A DNA stretch of 44,493 nt from assembly GCA_946500425.1 (NCBI GenBank), contig CAMMVQ010000010.1:1-44493 (forward strand), given 5' to 3'. The translations under genes and the position numbers were made by a program. Below are positions 15,601-24,415 of this stretch, in pieces; positions within the stretch are counted from its first letter, which is position 1; each line of letters starts with the position of its first letter. The notes below the pieces were generated by a model. The model saw nothing but the letters and a program-made list of their open reading frames with translations. It was not told where the DNA came from and made no database searches. Origin of the DNA: an uncultured Mollicutes bacterium (GTDB taxonomy: Bacteria > Bacillota_I > Bacilli_A > RF39 > UBA660).

Positions 15601-16572
15601 CTATAGTTTTTCAATTTCTTCCTTAGATAACCCTGTAGATGATGAAATAATCTTTATATCAACACCCTCTTTAAGTAAGTTTTTAGCTATCTCTTTTTTA
15701 GATTCAACCTTTCCCTCTTCTCTTCCAGCCTTTCTTCCTTCTTTAATACCTTCTTCTCTACCTTCTTTAATTCCTTCTTTAAGCCCTTCTTTTCGTCCTT
15801 CATCAAGCCCTTTTCCGTGTCCTTCAGCAAAACCATCAGACATAGCATAAGCTCTTATTTGGTCTCTTATAAACGCTTCTTGTTCCTCTTTTAAATAGAT
15901 TCCTTGTATCTCTTCTTCTTTTGATAACTTACTTATTTTTTTTGCCACACTCTCCATCTCCTTGTAACCTCTACTTATTTCTTTTAACTCTTTTTTATTA
16001 TCGGTTGTCATTATTAATAACTCTTTTTCTAACTTCGTTAACACCTCCTTATTATAATACTTTTCTCTTACTCTTTTCAAGTTTATATAATATATTTCTG
16101 TATCGGTTACTTTCATGTAATCACTTCTTATTAAGTGTCTTTCCGGATCCATCATCTTAAATTTTATTATCACTCTTTCATCAAACATATCAAAGTTGTT
16201 AAAATTTATTTGAATTACCTTCTTTTCATTAGCAAACTTCTCTTTTTTTGATATCATTCCTTCCTTTAACTTCGATACATACCTATCATTTTTATTAAAC
16301 AATCCATCATAATAATACTTATTCATTTCTAAATTTATTATATTATTCTGTAATTCTATTAATAAATCCGTTATCTTACCCTTTTCTTCTATTTCTTCTT
16401 TAGTAAGTTCACTATTTTTAAAAACAAGATTTCTTTTTATATAATCTTTATTTATTTTCGTAATTCCTTCTATTATATCTACCAAATAATCTTCACAACT
16501 TCTATCTTGAAGTACACTTTTAAACACCTCGTCACTCATCATTGTTATTACTTTATCTTTATCTAATAGCAT
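15601..16572 (-). CDS. Rpn/PD-(D/E)XK nuclease-transposase family protein with EG-rich tail
   Basis: A 323-residue protein of the Rpn (recombination-promoting nuclease) type common in gut Bacillota. An acidic motif followed by E-x-Q (ITDLLIELQNNIINLEMN, about residue 65-85) matches the PD-(D/E)XK core, and residues 160-180 give the family YxxLKR-like YINLKRVREKYY strand. Past residue 245 comes a repetitive linker of EGxKEG units (EGRKEGLKEGIKEGREEGIK), then a short helical tail with ISSSTGLSKEEIEKL. Family members nick DNA and promote RecA-independent recombination; activity of this copy is not shown. It ends in TAG. SD AAGGAGG precedes the start. Confidence 0.85.
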   Translation of the reverse strand: MLLDKDKVITMMSDEVFKSVLQDRSCEDYLVDIIEGITKINKDYIKRNLVFKNSELTKEEIEEKGKITDLLIELQNNIINLEMNKYYYDGLFNKNDRYVSKLKEGMISKKEKFANEKKVIQINFNNFDMFDERVIIKFKMMDPERHLIRSDYMKVTDTEIYYINLKRVREKYYNKEVLTKLEKELLIMTTDNKKELKEISRGYKEMESVAKKISKLSKEEEIQGIYLKEEQEAFIRDQIRAYAMSDGFAEGHGKGLDEGRKEGLKEGIKEGREEGIKEGRKAGREEGKVESKKEIAKNLLKEGVDIKIISSSTGLSKEEIEKL

Positions 16573-16662
16573 ATTATTTTTTCCTCCTTATTTCAGTATG
16601 TTACTACGTTTAATTTCTTCTAGCAAATAACAAAAATTACATAAAATTAATTTTTAAACCAC

Positions 16663-16700
16663 AAAAAAAGTATTTTGTCCTAAAACAAAAATACTTTTTT
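16663..16700. terminator. Bidirectional intrinsic terminator
   Basis: Arms AAAAAAGTATTTTTG and CAAAATACTTTTTTT around an 8-nt loop; serves the GDPD gene cluster on the minus strand. Confidence 0.85.
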
Positions 16701-16722
16701 GATTTCGTTTTTTTATAAAAAT

Positions 16723-17478
16723 TTAATTTTGGTAAAATTTTAATTTTTTAATATTATCGCATATCAAATTATCACAATACTTTATGTATTTATCATACTC
16801 TTCTTTTGTTTTAATCGTCCAACCAAGAATTAGTTTTTTATTTTTTCTTTTATCTACATAACTATTTGGTAACGCCTTAACATCATAAGATATAAAATCC
16901 GTTTTCAATAAAATATCAAACACCAGACTTTTAGATATTATTTTCTTTAAACTATTTATGTCTTTATTATATTTAAAATTACTTGCTAACAACCCTCTTA
17001 CATATATTGGTCTTTTTTTCTTAAACCAGTATATAACAAAAGCATTAAAACTTTGAATTGCAAAATTGCCTTTATAGTTATCAAGTAATTCAGTTATTCT
17101 CTTACATATCTTAGCACTTAATCCTAAACTTTTAATCTCAATTAAAATAGGCACTTTACCCGCTACTAAGGATAAAACATCCTTTAATAAAGGTATCTTC
17201 TCATTAGTATTAAAAAGGTTATAATCTTTTATTTCATCGTAAGTACAACATTCAATTTGTTTTAAAATTCCACACGCGCGTTTTAGGTTATGGTCATGAA
17301 ACACGACTACGTTTCCGTCTTGAAGCAGATGAACGTCTAATTCAATTATATAGTTATATATTGTTGCCCTTTTGAAAGCTGCCAAAGAGTTTTCTGGTAC
17401 GTTTAAATCCAAGTCATAATAGCCACGGTGTGCAATTAAATTATCTTTCAAAAAATCAGTATTTTTCATACTAAACAC
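16723..17478 (-). CDS. Glycerophosphodiester phosphodiesterase
   Basis: A 251-residue GDPD-family TIM-barrel enzyme. It has IAHRGYYDLD...VPENSLAAF (catalytic His, then the PEN(T/S) motif) at residues 14-34, ELDVHLLQDGNVVVFHDHNL with metal ligands and the second catalytic His at about 47-66, and a barrel-strand glutamate in LIEIKSLG. It hydrolyses glycerophosphodiesters to glycerol 3-phosphate and an alcohol. It has no signal peptide, so it is probably intracellular and feeds lipid turnover. It lies 6 bp after the ArsC-like gene in the same operon. Two close ATGs (17478, 17469) make the start uncertain by three codons. Confidence 0.9.
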   Translation of the reverse strand: MFSMKNTDFLKDNLIAHRGYYDLDLNVPENSLAAFKRATIYNYIIELDVHLLQDGNVVVFHDHNLKRACGILKQIECCTYDEIKDYNLFNTNEKIPLLKDVLSLVAGKVPILIEIKSLGLSAKICKRITELLDNYKGNFAIQSFNAFVIYWFKKKRPIYVRGLLASNFKYNKDINSLKKIISKSLVFDILLKTDFISYDVKALPNSYVDKRKNKKLILGWTIKTKEEYDKYIKYCDNLICDNIKKLKFYQN

Positions 17479-17484
17479 CCATTA

Positions 17485-17835
17485 TTATATTATGTTTTTC
17501 CACTTACTTTCATTAAAGCCCACTAATACATCCTTATCAGTAACTAGTATTGGTCTTTTAATAAGCATCCCGTTGCTAGCTAAAAGTTCTAGTTTTTCAT
17601 CATAAGACATATTATTAATTTTGTCTTTTAATCCTAAAGAACGATATACTAAACCGCTAGTGTTAAAAAACTTATCAACGTTAAGATTTGATAACTTAAC
17701 AAATGAACCTAGTTCTTCTTTAGTTGGACAATTTTCTTTTATATGCCTTGTTTCATAAGAAACGCTATTATCTTTTAAAAATTTTTCTGCCTTTTTACAT
17801 GTAGAACACTTAGGATAACAAATAAACGTAATCAT
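17485..17835 (-). CDS. ArsC/Spx-family thioredoxin-fold protein
   Basis: A 116-residue protein. It has CSTCKKAEKFL (CxxC at residues 10-13) at the N-terminus of a thioredoxin-like fold and the family C-terminal segment LIKRPILVTDKDVLVGF. The family includes arsenate reductases and the RNA-polymerase-binding regulator Spx/MgsR; the CxxC fits both. With no ars genes nearby and the low-GC Gram-positive setting, an Spx-like role or unknown thiol chemistry is as likely as arsenate reduction. Its start overlaps the pseudouridine synthase stop by 4 bp. Confidence 0.82.
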   Translation of the reverse strand: MITFICYPKCSTCKKAEKFLKDNSVSYETRHIKENCPTKEELGSFVKLSNLNVDKFFNTSGLVYRSLGLKDKINNMSYDEKLELLASNGMLIKRPILVTDKDVLVGFNESKWKNII

Positions 17836-18506
17836 TTTCTTTCCTCCTTAAACAAACTATTAAAAATATCTGGCACTTTACATGAAAACTCCATCTTCTT
17901 TTTTGTCTTTGGGTTGATAAGCTCCAAACAATAGGCATGAAGCATAAGCCTTTTTAAAGGAGATTTACCAATTCCATACTTTTTATCCCCAATAATTGGA
18001 TGACCAATATCTTTCATGTGCACCCGTATTTGATTTTTTCTTCCCGTTTTTATTTCAATATCAAGCATCGAATATTTCTTATTTTCTTTAATTACTTTAT
18101 ACTTAGTTATGGCAAGTTTACCATTTTTCTTATCAGCTGATGAATACACCATCAACGTTTTAGTTTCTTTTAAATATGATTTAATAGTATTTTTTTTAAC
18201 TTCTAAAACTCCGTTTACTACTGCTATATATTTTCTTGTTACCGCTAAATTATCCCAATCATTTTGATAAGCGTACTTTACGTTCTGATTTTTTGCAAAA
18301 ACAACAATCCCCGAAGTATCTTTATCAAGCCGGTTAACAATGAATATTTTTAACTTAGGATTACTTTTTTTAACATAATCGGACACCTCGTGAAATAAGG
18401 TTCTTTCTTTTTCTTTAGGCGTTGATACCGTTAGTAATCCTGCCGTTTTATTTACTACTATTATTTCTTTATCTTCGTATATTATATCTAATTTCTTTTT
18501 CCTCAT
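17832..18506 (-). CDS. RluA-family pseudouridine synthase, second copy
   Basis: The start is moved from 18536 to the Met at 18506 (MRKKKLDIIYED) because GGAGATG lies just upstream. This gives about 224 residues. Catalytic motif: IVNRLDKDTSGIVVFAKN, with the active-site Asp near residue 64; C-terminal family pattern EIKTGRKNQIRVHM and HPIIGDKKYG. It is a paralogue of the 13972 gene product and presumably modifies a different rRNA or tRNA site. It leads an operon with the ArsC-like and GDPD genes. Confidence 0.88.
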   Translation of the reverse strand: MRKKKLDIIYEDKEIIVVNKTAGLLTVSTPKEKERTLFHEVSDYVKKSNPKLKIFIVNRLDKDTSGIVVFAKNQNVKYAYQNDWDNLAVTRKYIAVVNGVLEVKKNTIKSYLKETKTLMVYSSADKKNGKLAITKYKVIKENKKYSMLDIEIKTGRKNQIRVHMKDIGHPIIGDKKYGIGKSPLKRLMLHAYCLELINPKTKKKMEFSCKVPDIFNSLFKEERK

Positions 18507-18540
18507 TTTGCATCTCCATAAAACATTATAAAACAAATCA

Positions 18541-18568
18541 AAAAGAAAAAGAAGATATTTATCTTCTT
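18541..18568 (-). terminator. Terminator of the BspA-like gene
   Basis: Minus strand hairpin AGAAGATA-AA-TATCTTCT overlapping the stop codon, then a U-rich tract (TTTTCTTTTT). Confidence 0.75.
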
Positions 18569-20459
18569 ATTTGGTTATAGTAACATTTACGCTACCGTTC
18601 TTATATGTACCAGTTTCAAAGGTGCTACTACCACCATCAATTGCATTTCCCCAATTGAAGCTTTTTCCCGTTTTATTAATTATTGTTTTTAAATTATCAC
18701 ACCATTTAAATGCACGATTTCCTATTGAGTTTATCGTTGAAGGAATTGTAATGCTCTCAATGTTTCTGATTGCCCTAAATGCTTGATCCTCAATAGAAGT
18801 TATTCCTTCTGGTATGTTAATCTTATCAACATAAGAACCACCCAAAATCATATAATCGTTATCTCCAGCTGGAGCATAAAACATTGCTTTTGGAATTACA
18901 CTAATTCCTTTTCCAAAATTAAATTCTTTTATTGCCACAGTCGGGAAAGCCGTTTCTTCTATGGTTATAACAGAATCTGGAATGTTTAATACATCCGTAA
19001 CGATTCCTGAAAAAGTTCTAGTACCTATTTTTTCCACGGCAGAAAAGTCTATAGAGAGTCCTACTTGCATTTTTTTCAATACTGACAATAAATATATTCC
19101 CTGTTTTAAATTTATTCCTGAATCAGCAGAAAGTATGGAATCTCGGATTGATTCATTTGTCAATACAGCACCAAGTAACATTGGTATTCTATCCCCTGAA
19201 GTCCATCCCGCGACACATGATTGTAAATACGCACTAATCATAGAATTTTGTGTTTCATCATCAGTAAAAAGAACGTTCAGATTAGGGTTATTATCAATAA
19301 TTTGATTATATATTTCATTAAAAATAGTAGTAGAAGTAATATTTGGACCATCAAAAGTTAAAACACCACTATTATAAGAATAATTCGTATTATCTCCAGC
19401 AACACCGCTAGCTTTTAAATTAAGTTTTTCTATGTTAACCTCTGGAAAAGCATTTCTACCTAAAAAAGAATAGTTATCACCGTCTTCGAAATTAGCAAAA
19501 CTATTAAAAGTAATATTGGATATTTTGTCTTCTTGTCCATCAATCAAGGCAAAAGCTACAGCACCAATATTTTCTAAAGACTTAGGAAAAACCAAATTAC
19601 CTGATAAGTTTGAACAACATATGAATGATCCACTTCCTATTTTCTTTAGGGTTGAGGGGAAACTTACACTCTTTATTATATTTATTTCTGGGTTATTAAT
19701 TTTTTCAATAGAGGCCTCATCACCCATGTCTAATTTTCCTATTGTTATTGGTGAAAATCCTTTAGATAAAGTAGTAGTTGATAAATCATTCATAGCATCT
19801 GCTATTTCAGTTACTCCTTCTGGTATTTCTAAGTGACCATTATGTGACTTAACGTATTCTATTCCTTTTTCCGTTAATCCAGATACTATCGTTTCGCCGT
19901 CCCAATTAAACATATCTTTTGTCATTTCATTTATTTCTTGCTCTGTTGTTGGTCTATTATTAGTATCTTGTTCATACGTTATCGTTATCGTAAAGTTTGC
20001 TGTTGCACTTGTTGTAGTTGATGCTTCATCCCATGTTACTCTTATTTTCATTTTCTTCTCTTGATTAGAGCCTAGTATCTCATCTTGTTCTATCCCACTA
20101 TACGTTATTTTTATATCTGGATTATCTAATCCTTGAGTCTCTATTCCGGTTAGTACCGCGTTTAACTCTCCTTCATTTTTTATCGTCACGTCAAACTCTG
20201 CATAACTTGTTGGATACTCCAAATGAGGTACACTTATTTCTAGTTCTTTTCCCTCTTTTATTATGTTTGCAGTAGCATTACCACTTCCTTTTTCACTTAT
20301 ACCGTTTACCTTACTAAAGATAATACTAAAATCACTACTTCCTGTTGATGCTGTACCGCCTATGTTTAAACTTTCACTAAAAATGGCATATCCCACCATT
20401 AATGATAATACTAATGCTAATATGCCTACTATTACTTTCTTTTGTCTTGTTAGCTTCAT
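18567..20459 (-). CDS. BspA-like leucine-rich-repeat surface protein
   Basis: A 630-residue exported protein. The N-terminus (KKVIVGILALVLSLMVGYAI) is a signal peptide or membrane anchor followed by FSESLNIGGTAS, the kind of start seen in SipW-processed TasA/camelysin-like proteins. Residues about 40-170 form a beta-rich Ser/Thr domain. From about 205 on there are BspA-type LRR_5 repeats, such as VSFPSTLKKIGSGSF, LVFPKSLENIGAVAF, LNIPDSVITIEETAF, INIPEGITSIEDQAF and ITIPSTINSIGNRAF. Such proteins act at the cell surface in adhesion or host interaction. No LPxTG sorting signal is visible. It is monocistronic with SD AAGGAG and its own terminator, and is flanked upstream by toxin-antitoxin module 2. 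Confidence 0.88.
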   Translation of the reverse strand: MKLTRQKKVIVGILALVLSLMVGYAIFSESLNIGGTASTGSSDFSIIFSKVNGISEKGSGNATANIIKEGKELEISVPHLEYPTSYAEFDVTIKNEGELNAVLTGIETQGLDNPDIKITYSGIEQDEILGSNQEKKMKIRVTWDEASTTTSATANFTITITYEQDTNNRPTTEQEINEMTKDMFNWDGETIVSGLTEKGIEYVKSHNGHLEIPEGVTEIADAMNDLSTTTLSKGFSPITIGKLDMGDEASIEKINNPEINIIKSVSFPSTLKKIGSGSFICCSNLSGNLVFPKSLENIGAVAFALIDGQEDKISNITFNSFANFEDGDNYSFLGRNAFPEVNIEKLNLKASGVAGDNTNYSYNSGVLTFDGPNITSTTIFNEIYNQIIDNNPNLNVLFTDDETQNSMISAYLQSCVAGWTSGDRIPMLLGAVLTNESIRDSILSADSGINLKQGIYLLSVLKKMQVGLSIDFSAVEKIGTRTFSGIVTDVLNIPDSVITIEETAFPTVAIKEFNFGKGISVIPKAMFYAPAGDNDYMILGGSYVDKINIPEGITSIEDQAFRAIRNIESITIPSTINSIGNRAFKWCDNLKTIINKTGKSFNWGNAIDGGSSTFETGTYKNGSVNVTITK

Positions 20460-20582
20460 GACATTTCCAACTCCTTATACCTTGTAAACATCTTTTATTA
20501 TATATGTATATAATATCACATTACCCCTATACGTTCAAGCGTTTATATCCCTCAAGTACTCAAAATGTAAAGAGTTTTTCTA

Positions 20583-20611
20583 TTGATATTTATTTTATTT
20601 TTGAATATAAT
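20583..20611 (+). promoter_or_regulatory. Promoter of antitoxin RNA, module 2
   Basis: TTGATA (20583-20588), 17 bp, TATAAT (20606-20611), identical in boxes and spacing to modules 1 and 3. Confidence 0.85.
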
Positions 20612-20619
20612 TTATTTAG

Positions 20620-20700
20620 TGAGGACAACTTAACTAGTTGTTTTCCAAAATATGTGTTTTGAAAGACAGAGCTAGTTTACAACAACTAACTCTGTTTTTC
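20620..20700 (+). ncRNA. Putative antisense antitoxin RNA, module 2
   Basis: About 80 nt starting near GAGGACAACTTAACTAGTTG and ending in hairpin ACAGAGCTAGTT...AACTAACTCTGT plus five T (20666-20699). The hairpin's left arm (GACAGAGCTAGTTT) is repeated directly at about 20828-20842 (AGCAAAGCTAGTTT) within the toxin leader, giving antisense complementarity as in module 1. The terminator is shared with the convergent peptide mRNA. Confidence 0.65.
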
Positions 20701-20702
20701 TT

Positions 20703-20792
20703 TTAATAATTAATAATAACCATTAAATCTATTACTAGCACTAAAAGGATAATTATTTTGATGTTAAACTTTATTTCAAATCTAAATCTCAT
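20703..20792 (-). CDS. Putative type I toxin, 29-residue membrane peptide (module 2)
   Basis: ATG at 20792 to TAA at 20703. The peptide has the same basic start as module 1 (MRFRFEIKFNIK) and hydrophobic part IIILLVLVIDLMVIINY. Against module 1 the gene has three silent and three amino-acid-changing differences. The coding sequence and its leader (mRNA start near 20854, GAGGACAATA) align along the whole 300-bp module. It was absent from the ORF track only because it is short. Confidence 0.7.
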   Translation of the reverse strand: MRFRFEIKFNIKIIILLVLVIDLMVIINY

Positions 20793-20903
20793 AACTATCA
20801 CCATCCCCTCTTATTCAAAAGAAATGGAAGCAAAGCTAGTTTCTTATTGTCCTCTATTTAGATTATTAGACACTTTTACTTAAAACACTCGTTTTTATAA
20901 AAT

Positions 20904-20935
20904 AAAAGCAAGACCTAAAATTAGTTCTTGCTTTT
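20904..20935 (-). terminator. Terminator of the ABC exporter operon
   Basis: Minus strand AAAAGCAAG...CTTGCTTTT hairpin with U-rich tail, overlapping the permease stop codon. Confidence 0.8.
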
Positions 20936-22240
20936 AACCGCTTTAAACATTTTCTTCCACAAACCATTTTCTGAATAGTTTAGAATTCCAACTTTATATA
21001 TTTTAAGACCATACTTAACTAATAAATAATCAAGTAATGCTAATATCAATATCGCAACTATTACCGTACCAACGCCTATTTCTCCAGACAAAAGAAGACT
21101 TGGAGCAAGTGATATTGAAATAAGTGGAATACAACTTATAACCTTTATAAAGATGGCCCCCGGAAACATGGATGATATCATTATTAAATAAAAGCCTATT
21201 AAACTTATTACCATAAGCGGTGTTTGAAGTTGTTGATAATTTTCCATGTTAGTCGTCATTGAAGCTAGGATTCCCGCTAAAAGAGAATACGCTAAAAAGC
21301 TTAAAACAATAAGAATTATCACAAGAGGAATAATGTATCCAAGTTTACCCATGATTCCACTATTATTCAAGGTGTCAATAATACTTGATACGTCCGAATT
21401 AGAAGTCAAATCTCCCATCATTGATGAACCGGTAGTGGTTAATTTCCTTATTATTAGGCCTATTCCACTATAGACTAAAAGTAAGAATCCTTGTAGCAAA
21501 ACGAATAAGTTACTAGCCAAAATCTTTGAGAAGAAGTGAGCTTTTGGAGACACGTTTCCTATTATTATTTCCATTCCTCTAGTTGATTTTTCTTCATTTA
21601 CTTCTGCCCCTATCATTTGCGTCAAGAAGATTATAAGCATAAAACAAGGTAAGACTATAATCATCGAAGCAACTGAAAGTAGGCTTCTTGAAGCTTCTTC
21701 ATCTTTAGACTTTTCTTCGTTTATAAACGTTCTTTCTATTTTAACTGGCTCACTTATTTTAGCAAGTTCTTTAGAATCAATGTTGGATTGCTCAAGGGCC
21801 AAAGTACTTTTCGCGTTATTTAAGCAAGAAGTTATAACTTGATATCTTAAAGTATCAACGTAAGAATCAGAAATAAACTCTACGTTAAAAACGTTTTGTT
21901 CATCATCATTAATGACAAGTAAAATATCTTTTTTATCTTCCAAATCCTTTTTTGCTTCTTTAATGTCCCTTGTTTCTTTAGACACTTCTACTTTAGTTTC
22001 TCCAACATATTTACCCATGTTATCTAAATTTGATTTTATAACGTCATAATATCCGGCGTTATCAACAATTTTTATTTTAAGGGTGTCATTAAAGTCACCA
22101 CCAAAAAAATTAACGATTGAATCGATGTTAATAAGTGCAATAACGATTACGGCAACAATTATGTTAGCTGCTAAAAACCATTTGTTCTTTAGTTTTTTCT
22201 TTAAACTATATTTTGTTAAAAAGCGGAATTTACTCTCCAT
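20921..22240 (-). CDS. ABC-2 type permease (NatB/YhaP-like)
   Basis: About 439 residues from the Met at 22240 (MESKFRFLTK), chosen over 22249 because AGGTGAGG sits right before it. The topology is one N-terminal membrane helix (NIIVAVIVIALINI), an extracytoplasmic domain of about 150 residues, then five or six C-terminal helices from about residue 190. This is the layout of NatB/ABC-2 exporters. It overlaps the ATPase gene by 11 bp, so the two form one transporter. The exported substrate (sodium, a peptide or a drug) cannot be told. Confidence 0.85.
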   Translation of the reverse strand: MESKFRFLTKYSLKKKLKNKWFLAANIIVAVIVIALINIDSIVNFFGGDFNDTLKIKIVDNAGYYDVIKSNLDNMGKYVGETKVEVSKETRDIKEAKKDLEDKKDILLVINDDEQNVFNVEFISDSYVDTLRYQVITSCLNNAKSTLALEQSNIDSKELAKISEPVKIERTFINEEKSKDEEASRSLLSVASMIIVLPCFMLIIFLTQMIGAEVNEEKSTRGMEIIIGNVSPKAHFFSKILASNLFVLLQGFLLLVYSGIGLIIRKLTTTGSSMMGDLTSNSDVSSIIDTLNNSGIMGKLGYIIPLVIILIVLSFLAYSLLAGILASMTTNMENYQQLQTPLMVISLIGFYLIMISSMFPGAIFIKVISCIPLISISLAPSLLLSGEIGVGTVIVAILILALLDYLLVKYGLKIYKVGILNYSENGLWKKMFKAVKSKN

Positions 22241-23129
22241 ATGCCTCACCTACTTTCGCCACAAATATTTCTTCTAAGCTAGGTTCCTCAACCGCGTACT
22301 TAGTAATGCTATTTCTCGTTTTTAAATAGTCAAAAACGTTTTTAGCATAACTTTCGTCTTTAATGTTTACGGTGTATGAATTAGCGTTTTTATTAACGGT
22401 TATAACTCCTTCAATTGCCTGTAATTCCTTTTTAGAAACATCACCTTCAATCGTTATACGCTTTATCTTATAATCCTTTTTAATATCTTTTAAGTATCCT
22501 GATAAAACCGCTTTCCCACGAACTAAAATCACTAATTTTTCACAAAACAATTCAACGTGGTCCATTCTATGAGAAGAAAAAATAATCGAAGTTCCTTTTT
22601 CTTTTAACTCTAATATCACACTTTTAAAAAGCTCAATATTAATTGGATCAAGTCCAGAAAATGGCTCATCTAAAATAAGTAACTTAGGTTCGTTTATAAT
22701 TGCTGATATAAACTGCACCTTCTGCTGGTTTCCCTTTGATAAAGTATTTATCTTACGGTCTTTATATTCGCTTATCTTGAATCTTTCTAATAGCTTGTCC
22801 AAACGTTTTAAAATCACTTCTTCACTAAGTGATTTTAAAGCACCATAAAAAAGCATTTGCTCTTTTACCGTAAGCTTAGTTAATAAACTTCTTTCTTCGG
22901 TTAAAAATCCTATCTGGTCAGTTACGTCATAATCTATTTTTTTACCATTAAAAGTAATTTTACCCTCGGTAGGTGGCGTTAGGTTCATTATCATTCTGAA
23001 AGTAGTAGTTTTTCCGGCACCATTAACACCTAAAAGCCCAAAAATTTCCCCTTTATCAACTTCAAACGACAAATTATCTACCGCCCGAAAATCATCATAG
23101 TACTTTGTTACATTTTCAACTTTTAACAC
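22230..23129 (-). CDS. ABC transporter ATP-binding protein (NatA/YhaQ-like)
   Basis: A 299-residue ATPase with Walker A GVNGAGKTT, signature LSKGNQQKVQF, Walker B LLILDEPFSGLDP and switch-region SSHRMDHVE. An extra C-terminal domain of about 85 residues (KRITIEGDVSKKEL onward) is typical of the NatA/DRA exporter branch. It energises the permease encoded next. It lies 2 bp after the M16 protease gene, so the exporter and the M16 pair may be one operon. Confidence 0.92.
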   Translation of the reverse strand: MLKVENVTKYYDDFRAVDNLSFEVDKGEIFGLLGVNGAGKTTTFRMIMNLTPPTEGKITFNGKKIDYDVTDQIGFLTEERSLLTKLTVKEQMLFYGALKSLSEEVILKRLDKLLERFKISEYKDRKINTLSKGNQQKVQFISAIINEPKLLILDEPFSGLDPINIELFKSVILELKEKGTSIIFSSHRMDHVELFCEKLVILVRGKAVLSGYLKDIKKDYKIKRITIEGDVSKKELQAIEGVITVNKNANSYTVNIKDESYAKNVFDYLKTRNSITKYAVEEPSLEEIFVAKVGEAYGE

Positions 23130-23131
23130 GT

Positions 23132-24415
23132 TTACTCCTCCTTACCTAATACGGTCACTTTGGTTTTTTGATTAAATTTTAAAGATTGTACATACTTTAA
23201 GTATTCATCATAAGAAATTCCTTCTACAAGCTCATATAAATCATCAAAAACATATCCATAACGATTAACGTAAATCCTTATGTGATTTAAAACGGAATCC
23301 GGAACTTCAAACATCTTAACATAACTTGAAAGATATGCTTTTTTATATAGTTCAAAAACCTCTTTTAAATCAGAAAAATCATGTAGTTTTTCCTCAATCA
23401 AATCATTTACGGCCTCATCATCTAAAATATCGCCAGCAAAGAAAATGATTGCAATATTATCTTTAAAAACATAGTCATAGTAAAAATATGACTTAACTAA
23501 TTTTTTCTTAATTAAATCTTCGGTAAATTCAGTAGTAGAGCCAAACTTGGTTGCTAAAAACAACTGAATATAAGACTCCCTTAAAAAGCTTTTTTTATCA
23601 TCTAACTTAGGTAATATAAACTTATAAGCATACCCTATTTTAGGTGATACCACGTTATGATAAATGGTTTCTTCTTTTTTAACCACTTTTTCTGGTTCTT
23701 CGTATTTTTTTAGCTTTATCTCTTTACTTTTTTCAAAGTGTTTTTCCGCTTGATTTTTCCTTACGAATTCAAAAACTTCGTGCTCATCTAAATCTCCCAT
23801 GATAACTAAAATCATGTTTGACGGGTGGTAAAAGGTGTTATAACACTCATATAAATCTTCTTTAGTTATTTTGTTTACTTCCTCTTTTGTTCCACCAACA
23901 TCATATTTTAAAGGATGATTTACGATTGCGTTATAATATAATTTCTGAAGAAGTACCTGAGAAGGATTATTACTGTACATATCTAATTCTTGTCCAATGA
24001 TTCCCTTTTCTTTCTCAACGTTTTCATCAGTAAAATATGGATTTTGAACCATGTTAATAAGTATTTCTAAATTCTCATAAAAATGATCAGCCCCAAAGAA
24101 ATAGTAATAAGTTTTATCATAAGTCGTGGCAGCATTAACGCCAGCTCCGTTTTTTTCAAACTTTTGAAAAACACTTTCGTTATCATTACTTTCAAATAGC
24201 TTATGCTCCAAAAAGTGTGCTATCCCAAGCGGGAAAGACTTCATTTCAGATGCGTTAATGGGAATAAAATCATTGTAAAGTGAACCATACTTAGTTTGAA
24301 AATAAGCCATTTTCTTTTGAAAACCTGGAGTTTTATAAAAGTAAATGTTAAGCCCATTATCAAGTGTTTCATGATAAATTATTTCGTTAAGCTTCTTTAT
24401 CTTTATTGTTTTCAT
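23132..24415 (-). CDS. M16 zinc peptidase, YmfH-like (active-site subunit)
   Basis: A 427-residue M16 (pitrilysin/insulinase) family protein with the inverted zinc motif HFLEH (HxxEH) in GIAHFLEHKLFES at about residue 67 and the third ligand Glu in EKEKGIIGQELDMY about 80 residues later. M16B enzymes act as pairs of an active and an inactive chain; this is the active one. SD GGAGAG precedes ATG. The start overlaps the partner gene by 29 bp. The usual Bacillus arrangement ymfF-ymfH supports the pairing. The substrate is unknown. Confidence 0.9.
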   Translation of the reverse strand: MKTIKIKKLNEIIYHETLDNGLNIYFYKTPGFQKKMAYFQTKYGSLYNDFIPINASEMKSFPLGIAHFLEHKLFESNDNESVFQKFEKNGAGVNAATTYDKTYYYFFGADHFYENLEILINMVQNPYFTDENVEKEKGIIGQELDMYSNNPSQVLLQKLYYNAIVNHPLKYDVGGTKEEVNKITKEDLYECYNTFYHPSNMILVIMGDLDEHEVFEFVRKNQAEKHFEKSKEIKLKKYEEPEKVVKKEETIYHNVVSPKIGYAYKFILPKLDDKKSFLRESYIQLFLATKFGSTTEFTEDLIKKKLVKSYFYYDYVFKDNIAIIFFAGDILDDEAVNDLIEEKLHDFSDLKEVFELYKKAYLSSYVKMFEVPDSVLNHIRIYVNRYGYVFDDLYELVEGISYDEYLKYVQSLKFNQKTKVTVLGKEE

